A stretch of DNA of 64,000 bases from Welwitschia mirabilis. Taxonomy: Eukaryota; Gnetophyta; Gnetopsida; Welwitschiales. Positions 22,876-33,000 of this stretch are shown here, piece after piece. Made by a program: the position numbers and the translations under genes. The stretch lies in the NCBI GenBank assembly GCA_051453625.1, contig JBOZIK010000001.1, forward strand, positions 115,185,873 to 115,249,872, written 5' to 3'. The notes beneath the pieces were generated by a model, which was not told the DNA's origin, ran no database searches, and saw nothing but the letters and a program-made list of their open reading frames with translations. Positions within the stretch are counted from its first letter, which is position 1; every line of letters starts with the position of its first letter.

Positions 22876-24055
22876 ATTCACCCTCTTTTTTTAAAATAAA
22901 ACAACATTCCACATGACCAAACACTCCAAAAGACAAAGGTAAAAGTCAAAAGGTTAAGATAGAAAATAACACTCTTAAACAATCTAAGACCTTTTTACTA
23001 TTGAGAAAAACATAAAAATAAAGCATCTTCCTTCAAATTAAAGTTCATGGACATGTGAATGTCCTAATATTGGGTGAATTCTATCTTATCATTAAAATGC
23101 CTAAGTTAAATACTAATCATGGAAATAAATATATAAGTCAAGTTTGAAAAATAATCAAGTAACATCATAATAATCTTCCAAAAGAAAAAGCTAAGAGAAA
23201 ATTCAGATGGTTTGCTTTGAAATTTTAAATTTGCCCATTTACTTCCTATAATTCTCAAGTAGTTAAGTCAGAAATCTCAATAGAGCCATAAAAATGTATT
23301 TTTTCAAAATAATAGAAAATAAGAGAATTAACATTTTATTGAATGTTGTCCTGCTCGTCATCCAGATAATAGAGAGGACGACATAGGCAGAAAAATAGAA
23401 AATTATTAGAAAATATATAAATTTATTAAAAAGCTGAAAAAAATTAATGAAATTGACTGTCATCCATCTTGTCATGGGGACAACAGAGGAGACGACAGAT
23501 TATTATTACAGAAAATAAAAGATAGAAACTACAGGTAGAAATAAAACTAAAAACAGAAAATAAAAACAGAGACTCTCAAAATACAAAACTAAAAAGAAAA
23601 TAGCAAGGCAAGCAATTTTATTTAAAAATACTAAATCTAAAGCGCACTTTATTCAAAAAAAAGAAGAAAACATTAAGGATCTATTTTATTCTCAAGTTTT
23701 TTAGAGAAATAAGGTCCAAACCAAAAATTTACCAATTGATAAAACATAAGAGATGTGCAATTATTTCCAAGTAAAATCAATTGGAAGAAGAGAGGAGTAA
23801 TGGAGAGCATTCTATGATACCACATTAAAGCACAAATTTTGGAAATCAGAGAGAAGAGAAATGGTAACTCAGGTAAAAGATTTTTATTGAATGCAAGAGT
23901 TTTATTTTGATCATTACAAAGAAAATTACCTTTATGTATATTAAAAACATTTTTTAATCCAAATTTAAATTATGCTTTTCAATTTTTGGCTTATGTAATG
24001 GACAATTTCCCTCATAATCTTTTTTGAAAAGTTGGACTTCCTTACACTCTAAAAG
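22876..24055 (-). repeat. Second copy of the B2 3' untranslated/protease-tail segment
   Basis: 22876-23830 aligns with about 20350-21234, and 23690-24055 with 21884-22280. Shared markers are AAAGCATCTTCCTTCAAATT, AGAGGAGTAATGGAGAGCA and ATGATACCACATTAAAGCA. It carries palindrome modules at 23345-23382 and 23458-23497. It is either a tandem duplication inside the element, a second insertion, or an assembly artefact, since N runs lie at the joints. A minus-strand open stretch at 23263-23475 has no recognisable content. Confidence 0.65.
23345..23497 (-). repeat. Two palindrome modules in the duplicated B2 3' untranslated region
   Basis: 23345-23382: GTTGTCCTGCTCGTCATCC, AGATAATAGAGAGGACGAC. 23458-23497: TGTCATCCATCTTGTCAT, GGGGACAACAGAGGAGACGA. 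Both show nested inner and outer complementary arms. Confidence 0.7.
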
Positions 24056-24610
24056 TTATATTTCTTCTTTACTCTTAAGTTGGTTATCACAAAGCACATG
24101 TTCATTTGATTTCATCTCTCTTTCTTTAAGTGGGTGATGTTGTAGAAATAAAGTTGGTTTGATATTGCTTTCAATGTTTATTTCATCGTCATCTAAATCT
24201 TTTTCAGCTGCATTAAAGACTCTAATTGAAAATGTTCTATTTCCAAAGTAACATTTCATTATTCCTACTCTTGTATCAATGATGCAGTGGGCTATTACAC
24301 AAAAGGCTCTTTCTAGAAGTAAAGGGTATCCTTTGTTATGCTCAACTTCTATGATAATCACATCTAGGGGGTAGCAAGCCTCTTCAACATGTATTGCCAA
24401 ATATTTAATGATGCCTAACAGTTTCTTAACTCAAGTATCTGCTAATTCTAAGACAACCGGAGTAGGCTCTATTCTATCCTCCAAAACAAGTCTCTTACAA
24501 ATGTGAAGTGGCATAATGTTAACACTCACTTCAATGTCTATCAAGGCTTTTCTAGTTTTTTTGTTTTCCTCTAAAGTGACATTTACCGTAGCTGCTCCTG
24601 GATCTTTAAA
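24056..24610 (-). pseudogene. Aspartic protease of B2, copy 2
   Basis: Open piece 24056-24400 (..EEACYPLDVIIIEVEHNKG.., YPLLLERAFCVIAHCIIDTR) with an in-frame upstream part to about 24600 (TVNVTLEENKKTRKALIDIE, VSVNIMPLHICKRLVLED). Active site ALIDIEVSVN, again not a canonical DTG/DLG. It is close to, but not identical with, copy 1, and it is joined correctly to the gag C-terminal part at higher coordinates. Confidence 0.8.
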
Positions 24611-25452
24611 TTTGGATGATTTTGTAATACTGAATTTGTGAGAGATTAAGCTAGAAAGAATTTGCTAGGGATAACCTGTTTTTATTTTATTCTTATTAAG
24701 TCTTTCCAAAGTATTGAGTACTCTGTATTTTGTTACAAAAGTTTCCAAAAGGGTAAGTTTATGCTCACATTTTTCATCAAGGTTTTTAGATGTTCATTGA
24801 AAGTTAAATTGTTATTAAGCCTATCAAGCCAAGGGGTGGTTTGTTAAGAAGGAATTTTCTTTTCTCTTTTTTTTTTCAAGAGAAGGAAAGTTGTAATCTT
24901 ATAATATTTCAGTGTCCTCTTCCTCTTCTTCTTCATCATTTCTAAAGTTATTTATGGAGGTGGAAGGTTCACATAGAAGAAGGTTTGTTTCTTGTCTACT
25001 TCTTGTCACAACCTTACAATCTTTTCTTAATTCCTTAGGGTTTGGTAAAGGTTGTGTACCTGATGTTCCTTTAGGTCTTTGAATTGTCAACATGGTTTGT
25101 TAAATAACGTTTACTAAGTTTTCAATGTTCACATTTTGTTTCTCAAAGTTGACATTTGATTTTCTAATTTATTCTATTAGATTTGTAAGTTAATCATCCA
25201 GATGTTGAAAGTTTGATGATTCTAGTTGGTAGTTTGTATTTTCAAATTGGTTTCTAAAAGGTTAAGGATTGTTTTGAAAATGAGTGTTCAACCCAGGTTG
25301 TGTCTGACTTTGATTTCAAAAGTTTTGAGGTTGTTGGTTGAAAGCACAAACTTCTTCATGTATTCTTTCTTTGTATGTTGACAAAAGAGGATAGTTTTTT
25401 GTAACATGATAATTATCCTCACATAAATCACAAGTTTGCACAACATTTCTCT
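24611..25452 (-). pseudogene. Gag C-terminal part of B2 with zinc knuckle
   Basis: Aligns with 1600-2480 of element A. Near 25396-25437 the minus strand reads CDLCEDNYHVTKNYP, a zinc knuckle whose last Cys is changed to Tyr. The open piece 24899-25093 (..RSRQETNLLLCEPSTSINNF..EEEEEEDTEIL) is the acidic linker toward the protease. The region ends at the left end of the CACTA insertion; the N-terminal part resumes at 36566. Confidence 0.7.
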
Positions 25453-25660
25453 CAATTAAAGAAATGGAGGCTTTTAAGGCATTTTAAAAATAAATTGTTT
25501 AATTGTATGGCATTTTAAGGCATTTTTTAAATAAACGCCTTAAAAGCTCATGTCGCTTAGAAAACAAAACTATTTTCAATATTTTAAGGCGCTTAACAAA
25601 AGAAATACCATAAAAGTGAGGCGTTTTTCAAGGCATTTAATAGGACACATGCCGTAAAAT
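25453..25660 (+). repeat. Left terminal and subterminal repeats of the CACTA element
   Basis: Terminus CAATTAAAGAAATGG followed by repeated TTTTAAGGC units in both orientations: about 25474-25481, TTTTAAGGC at 25513-25521, CGCCTTAAAAGC at 25536-25547, TTTTAAGGCGCTT at about 25582-25594, and AAGGCATTT at about 25629. Confidence 0.75.
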
Positions 25661-25689
25661 CCAATAAATATAAAAACTTTATCCACACC

Positions 25690-26760
25690 TCACCAAAAAT
25701 AAAACCATCACACGTTACCAAAAAATGAAAAGTGAAAGCCTTGTGCATTACCGAAAACAATGCCATTGTGTAGGCTTCTTTTGTGTACTGAGGATTGACC
25801 AAGATCTTTTACAAGTTTTTTTTTGTGTGTGCGAGTTGCAAGTTTTCTATGCATCTGTTAGTTTCTCTCGGTCGCCATTTTCTTCAATAGCAAAACAAGT
25901 ATTTTTCTTTTGTGCTTTACGTTTTTGGAGTTTGTAATCTCAAGCTATGTCAAAAAGCTTTTCCCTTTTAATTTTAAAACCCTTGAACTCATCAACGAGG
26001 GTTATGTTGTTTGTCGATGCAGTATTGACGGGTTCTAAGGCCATGAATGCGTTTTTTTTTTTTTAGAGATAAAATGTATATTGTTAGATGTAAATGATGA
26101 CCTTTCATTTATGTAAGTCAGATTTTGCGTTTTCTGTAGGATTTTATATGAGGACCACATTAGGTTTTAGTTTGCTTGAAAGAATGGCTTCCGGGTTTGT
26201 GTTTTAAGGCAATCAGAAATCATTTTGGCCGTTTCTGCTATGTATCTTAATTCGGATCATTTTGCGATCAGAAACGTTGCGGTCGAGGAAGATCATCGCG
26301 AGCGGCTACCAAAGTGTATTCTTCTGGTAATGTTTTCCTAGGGTTTTAAGGTTTTTCGTGATCATTTTGCTGTTTTTATACAATCTAGCTAGATGTTTGG
26401 TCTGTTCCTTATGTATTTGGATTTGGAATTTTCTTCAACCAAAAAGGCTTCGTTCTAGGAAGATTATGGCGAGCTTCTACTGGATTCCCTTCTTTTGCTG
26501 ATATTTAATAAGCATGATGAGATCAAGGCCCTCGACTGGTGTTATGAAATTTCCATAGGGACAAGAATGGACGGCATGCCTTTTTTAATTGAGCCCCCTG
26601 TTTTTGAGGTGCTGCACTTCTTGTTGTCCTCCCTTTCAACTATTCTCTTATTCGCTGTCAGCATTCTGTACACCAGCTGTACTTTGGCCAAAATAAATCT
26701 AGCAATGGCAACGCCCAATTCCAAGTAATCAGTTTCATTACTTGGTTTCATTGACAGACT
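25690..26760 (+). other. CpG-retaining, GC-richer segment inside the CACTA element
   Basis: Unlike the rest of the window it keeps many CpGs (for example GGTCGAGGAAGATCATCGCG at about 26281). It could be a captured promoter/5' exon piece: there are several short open stretches and ATGs but no frame I recognise. Two imperfect copies of about 100 bp lie near 26240-26340 and 26350-26500, each with GATCATTTTGC.. and AGGAAGATYATSGCGAGC... The open frames at 26495-26728 (plus) and 26542-26751 (minus) overlap, and neither has a known motif. Confidence 0.45.
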
Positions 26761-27929
26761 TGTTTATGGCATTAAGACTTAGAATAATAGCGTGTGGGTG
26801 GACCTTTACACTCATGTGGATGCTTCTACGTTTCATTGTTGGACCTTCTACGTTTCGTTGTTGGACCTGTAACCATGACATTGGCATCAATTCTCATTAG
26901 TCTGCGGCATGACATTCTGCATGTTGTAATTGTGCAAGTAGAATTTCGTATTGCATCTTTAATACTCTATAGTGTAGAAACTTTGATTATACGATAGAAA
27001 GCCTGCTAAAAAACAAATTTCTACTTTGTAATAGCCAAACTGTACTCAAGTATGAGAGTATGATATCAACAATATGCTATTATATTTTGTGAATATCAAA
27101 TAAATTCATCTTGGTTTTATTTTTGGTGGCAAAGGCCGTATTACCCCAAGGAATTGTTTCATTTGTGTTTGCACAAGAGTATAATTTATATCCAGACATA
27201 CTTTCTACTGTGCAAGTAAGCTGGAACTTCACATTTAAACTGATTTTCAGAGCACCGAAATGCTCTGAATTAAGTGAATTCAAAATTGCAATGGACCTCC
27301 TCTAGAATTTTTTGACAAACAGTGGTTTTGGGTGTTGCAGAGTGATATCTGGTATTATCGTCTCTCTACCAATAACATTGATATACTATCTACTTTTGGC
27401 TTTGTGGTGAGAAACCCAAGAAGTTAATGATGAAAAGGGTATTAGACAAAGGTCTGATTCTTCAAAAAAAACCATTTCAAAGTGGTCATAGCTCTAGAAA
27501 TTAAACCAAGAAAAAACACTGCAAAATAACTCCATTGGCTTTTCAACATGGTTTGAGGAATGTAAGTCATCTCTAAGATGAGTTGATTCCCCCAATTTTG
27601 CAAAAGTGAAGGATAACATGGGCCTCCCTTTCAAACCAATAATAAGGCTTTCAAAGCCCCTCAATCATTGTACGTATCCAAGCTCTAACTGTAAGCTCTA
27701 ACTATAAGTTTATGTCATTATTTAAAATTATATCTTTAGATTGATGATAATTTGCAGTTCAATGAAAAGAGATGAATGTTTCAATCCATTTTTAATTTAA
27801 TGAAATTAGGAGTTTGATTATTTGAGAAGTATATCTTTATTTTAATAAAATGGTTTTCTAAAAGATTAATTATGTTTCAATTCATGCTTGTTTGGTGTTC
27901 TCTTCACAAAAATGGGGCTTTATTTCAAA
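26761..27929. other. CACTA interior without recognised content
   Basis: Moderately AT-rich, a few CpGs near 26880-26990. Short open stretches at 26794-26997, 27080-27283 and 27111-27305 are overlapping and unrecognised. From about 27350 the sequence looks intron-like. Confidence 0.4.
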
Positions 27930-30039
27930 GAACTATAGTATGATATCTAAAAATACACATCCTTTCCTTCCTTTGAATCCAAGGATATACACACCAGGTT
28001 CCCGGGCAATAGAGGGGCATAGCTAAAGAATTTTTTTCTATCTTGTGAATGTATTCTCTCTGCTCTCATGACCAAGATCACTCTAGGCTCTCTTTCATTG
28101 AAATGAATCCCTAAAATACTGACATTGATCTAGACCTTCATGTCCCTGATGTCCAGCCTTCTTGCTTTCATGGATTTGATGCCCTTTTTCAAGGACCCAA
28201 AGCAGTCTTCTCTTAGAAGACAAAAATACGTGTCAACATAGGAGTCGAAGGAACCATAGCTACCTTGTTTTTTGACATAGGGTAAAGGATTCTGGGCCAC
28301 TACTCGGAAAAGTTTATCAACAAAAGGAATCAGAGGTAACTCATTCCACTTCATACTCATTGCAGACTCAAACATCCAAAAACACACGAATAAGCTTCAT
28401 AAGGACTCTATAAAACATCGATAGTGAAGTATCCTCTTCCATGAAAAATGAATTTTGATGTGTCAAATCCAACATTCTCACCAAATTGTGTCCCATTTCT
28501 GGAATATATTTTATAGAAGCAGTTAGAAAGCTCCAAAATAAAGATATTAAATGTTCATCTTTGCCATCACAGAAGCAGAAGACATGTTCTTCAAGAGTGC
28601 GGAGGCAGTAACTTCCTCTGAAAAGCCCAAAAAATTGTTCAAACCTAGCTCTGTTAAGAGCTGCCTCGACTTTTCCTAAGAGAAAAGCATAGAGCTTTAC
28701 CACATAAATCACAATCTCATTGGAAGGCATTGAAATTCCAAGAACCGAAATAAAATCGACCAGACACTATACTATAGCTCAAAGAACATCGTCTGCATGC
28801 ATACTATTTGAGCTAATTTTGTTAACTAGGGTATCTGAATACAAAAACATAACTTAAATGCCAAAAAAATTGTGTCTGCTACTTGCGAAAATTTAATTGA
28901 ATTCGAGTACAGTGAACGTTAATTTTTTCATGTAAAAACCATTTAGTTTCAATCCAAAATGCCTCAAGGAATTACAACACAGTTAACAATTACTCTGGCC
29001 TTTAAAATAGTACAAAGGCTGTGTAAAATGGGAAACGATATATTAAGATACTAACAATACCATTATCACCATTTCAAATTTAGAAATATTCTAAAAAAAA
29101 TTTAGAGTCAGTATTGTATTAAAATTGGAAAAGCAAATTGAACTTTTGTCTTAAGATACAGTAAGTATGCTATACTAAAGATAAAATTATTATGTTTCAA
29201 CTTAATTATAACAAGCAACAATGGTGTTGCAAGTCATGACTGAACTGAATATAAGGTTGATGCTTAAGGGATAAGTATTAATCGTCCTAGACTTTTTCTA
29301 TGGCTTTTTATTGCAGATTTAATTATGTCATTCTTGCTACCACAAGAAATACATTGCTAGAAATAACAAGACCTTTTTTACTTTATTTTTATGAAAATAA
29401 AGTGGAACAAAACCCGAAATATCAATCACAATAGGTTTTATTGAAACATAACATCATAATTATATTTCTGTGAGATATCAAAATGGTGAAGCCCTCTATT
29501 TCCTTCTCTATTCTCAGAATTACCTAAAGAAATCCCCAAAACATTGCTAATGTGTAACTTCAGCAGACCAGTCTGGGTATAAGAAGAATATCCATTCTTA
29601 AAATACACATCCCTTACGAGTAACTGAACCAAAGGATTCAAAAGCTTTAAGAAACTGAAGCCTTCTCTCAAAGTAACAACTTGTCCTTCTGAAAGTGTGC
29701 CAGATTTCCTTCCCTTCAGTAGTCTCCTGAGCTCCTTGGTTATCTCATTAGTAAGTGCAATCTCTTGTTTCTACTTCATTTGCCTTCTAGAAGTATCTGC
29801 CCCATCGTTTTGCATAACACTTTCCCTTCCCCGTGGAGATGAACAAACAGAACTACTATTTCTTCTTTCTTTCTAAAATCAACCTCCTCTGTTAGGAGCT
29901 TACACCAAATTTTGATGTGGTAATAGAATTTTTGCTCTAATTGCTCTAAGGAACCAGGACCATCCATGAGCGTAAACATCTAATAACTTAAGCTAAATGT
30001 TTTCTTGCCTTCTGTGCTTTTGCACTTGAAATTGGCCAT
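27930..30039 (-). pseudogene. Captured fragment of a ZNFX1-like (NFX1-type zinc finger) helicase gene
   Basis: Minus strand, N- to C-terminal. A possible ATG at 30039 opens MANFKCKSTEGKKTFSLSY, stop, MFTLMDGPGSLEQLEQKF.. (to 29776); then ITKELRRLLKGRKSGTLSEG.. to 29438; a gap of non-coding sequence; an armadillo-like helical part at 28368-28730; and 27945-28387 with VDTYFCLLREDCFGSLKKGI, DIRDMKV, stop, INVSILGIHFNERE, and PLLPGNLVCISLD. The last blocks match the region of ZNFX1-type proteins just before the SF1 helicase core (Y.DT.FRLLREDF..PLR.GI; ..YGSL.C.S.D). The helicase core and zinc fingers are absent. Several stops and frameshifts. Assignment is from memory of the family, without a search. 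Confidence 0.65.
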
Positions 30040-33000
30040 CAAACAAGATTTAAAATCCAAACCAATCACTTGAGAATTGATTTCATTTCATTTCATTCTG
30101 AAATAAACCAAAAAATCCACCAACTTAAATGACGTATTTTCTACTCTTCTGGTATTTGAGTGCTTAGAGTGCTTGTAAACAAGATATAAAACACAAAAGA
30201 AGCACTTTCAGAGTCGATTTCATTTCATCTTGCAATAAACACGAAATTGAGATCAGAACAGGTGTTCAAATTTATACTATGGACATGAAACAAAGGGAGA
30301 AATGTCAAATTCACTGTGTATTGGAACATTGTCATTATTTAAAATTATATCTTTAAAATTATATCCAAGGCTTCTAGTTCACAACCTTCACTTGCTAAAA
30401 ATAGCTATTTAAGTACAGGATCCATGCAACTTTTCTTTCAGCTGAACCATAAAGGATTAAATGAAAATGAAATTTCATCAAAGGATAATGAGCCTTGTTA
30501 CTTCTTAACACTAGGATCATCAACCCTGTAAATGGTCAGTTAGCTAGCAAATTTAGAGAATACTCTTCAGTTTCTGATGGCAAGCACTCTAATAATTTTG
30601 ATGGCCATGAGAACACTATTTAGTTTTTGTATGTCTTGCGAAGTAACATTAATATCTTCTTAGCTATCTAGCTAATTCTAAGTGATTTTCTAGGCCCCAA
30701 TAGACCCTTGACTATATCTATTAGCTTATCATTAAAGTCTATGAAGAATTGGTCTTCTAGCATCTGAATTTGCTCAAATTGGGTCATTAGCATTTGTTTC
30801 TTTATATTCTTATTTTAATTAGTTCCTTCACAAGTCACCTACAAGTAACTCTAAATTGCTTTATTTGTAGAAAAACTTATTACCTTCTAGGTAAAGAAGA
30901 AAAACATTAGAGGCAAATATCTAGAATAATTGAAAGAAGAGACATATGCTTAAGCATTTAAACATAGATATTTACATACTTGCTTTTCCATTTTTGTGTA
31001 TAGTTGGAGGCATGTCATTGCATGGTTTTATAGTTGTTACATATAAAGCCAGAATTTCCTTTCTAGCTGAAGCCTAATCTTCTATTTGTTAAAAACATTT
31101 TTCTTAGAATATGGTAGAACCATTTATGTATTATTTCTTGCTATGCTTCTTGAATGATGAAAATCAAAATTCTACTTCCACTTGAATGTCATAGGATCAA
31201 GTGTGTGCACTAATAAAAGAAAGTCACGGAACAGGTAGCTTTAGCTTCTTCTAGTTTTAACTATGTGAACATAAATTCATAGCATTAGTGATATGCATTG
31301 TAGTGGACTCATCACTTTTACTTTTCTTAGCATTACTTTTTATCTAAATCATATATTGTTTTATGTTATATTACAATGAGCCTGAGTGAAAGAACTTGTG
31401 TGTTTATGGTACTTGCTTGTTCACTTTTCATATTAATCTTGGATGATAGTTTACATTTCAACGACATTTAGCACCCTTTGGGGATCTCACTTTGCTTACA
31501 ACTGTTACCAATGCAAGTATGTTGAATCCTTAGATGTGCCGTTAGTGCTGAATATTATTCTTATTTTTCAGAATATGACAATCCTAGTGTTTCATGAATC
31601 TATTTATGAATCTTGTTTGTTTTAATATGTACATTTCAACTATCCTTTTATTTGTTAGACATCTTTAATTGATCCAAAAATGTTAAATGAGTGCATGTTT
31701 TGATGCAAAGCTTGACATCATTAGTTTCTGTGTAAAAGTAATTAGAGATAAGCAATTCATTGTCAGGTTTGGCAATGCTAGAACTTGTAGTTAAAGAAGT
31801 GAAAAAGTGGGTACAAAACACCTCGGACAACTGAAACAAGATATATCCAACTTAAGACACGTGAATAGTAGAAAATTTAACTAGACATAAACATGGAAAA
31901 CTTAACATAAGTTTGAAATATGAATTGGAATTTCAGTAATGTGCTAAACAAATGCAAGATTATCCTCAGAATAAAATGGAAAGAACAAGAGAAATGTGTG
32001 TTCACAATTAAAAGTTCCCCTTAATATTTAGCCCCATTTTTTGTTTTGGCTTCTGTTATTTACAGTGTTCTGAAAGTTTCTTTTCTGTTTAATTTTTCTT
32101 GAGCAGTATATTATCCATTAGAATAACATTTATTCAAGTAAAATATTAAAACATCTTTTAGATGTTAGGTATGCTTTTTCATGTCTCAAGTACTCAAGCA
32201 TGGAATTGGTGCTTATCTCTTGCACTTTCCTTAAATTGGTGTATTCAAAATGAATTAATAATGCAAAGTGCAACTGACATTCAGAAAACATATATGTCCT
32301 CTTGCATTCATTTCTTTTATTTCTATGTGTATTTGTGGAGTGATAAAGTAATTGATTTATGTCATATTTTTTCTTGTCTAAAGGTTTTAAGGCAATACTT
32401 GGACATAAAAAAATGTGATTTAATCATAATAAGATCTACTTTTATGTTGAAAAACTCATCAAATTTTACTTTTTTAATAATTTAAGCATCTATAAATACT
32501 ATTAATTTTGGCTTAAAGTGTGTTAGCACAATAATTTCAATTCATGATGGGATATGTTTTCTTTTGATTGTAAANNNNNNNNNNNNNNNNNNNNNNNNNN
32601 NNNNNNNNNNNNNNNNNNNNNNNNNNNNNNNNNNNNNNNNNNNNNNNNNNNNNNNNNNNNNNNNNNNNNNNNNNNNNNNNNNNNNNNNNNNNNNNNNNNN
32701 NNNNNNNNNNNNNNNNNNNNNNNNNNNNNNNNNNNNNNNNNNNNNNNNNNNNNNNNNNNNNNNNNNNNNNNNNNNNNNNNNNNNNNNNNNNNNNNNNNNN
32801 NNCTTACAATTTTGTTGATGAAGAATAGTACATTGTTTTATATTTGCTTCAAATAGAGAAATCTATAGATGGTACAATCTCAATCAAAATTCTATTGGGA
32901 CTAAAATGAGTTATAAATCTAAGTTAATATTTGAAGTATGTATTATAAATCTGAGTTTCAGCCCCAAGTATGAGTCATATGTGCCTTCTTTAGCCTTGGA

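Noticed and set aside
26495-26751. Overlapping plus and minus frames as a host gene exon
   Set aside because: Neither frame has recognisable motifs and they overlap each other; kept only as an unassigned CpG-rich segment.
32162-32485. 107-residue plus-strand frame
   Set aside because: AT-rich, hydrophobic by composition, no motif and no neighbouring coding signal.
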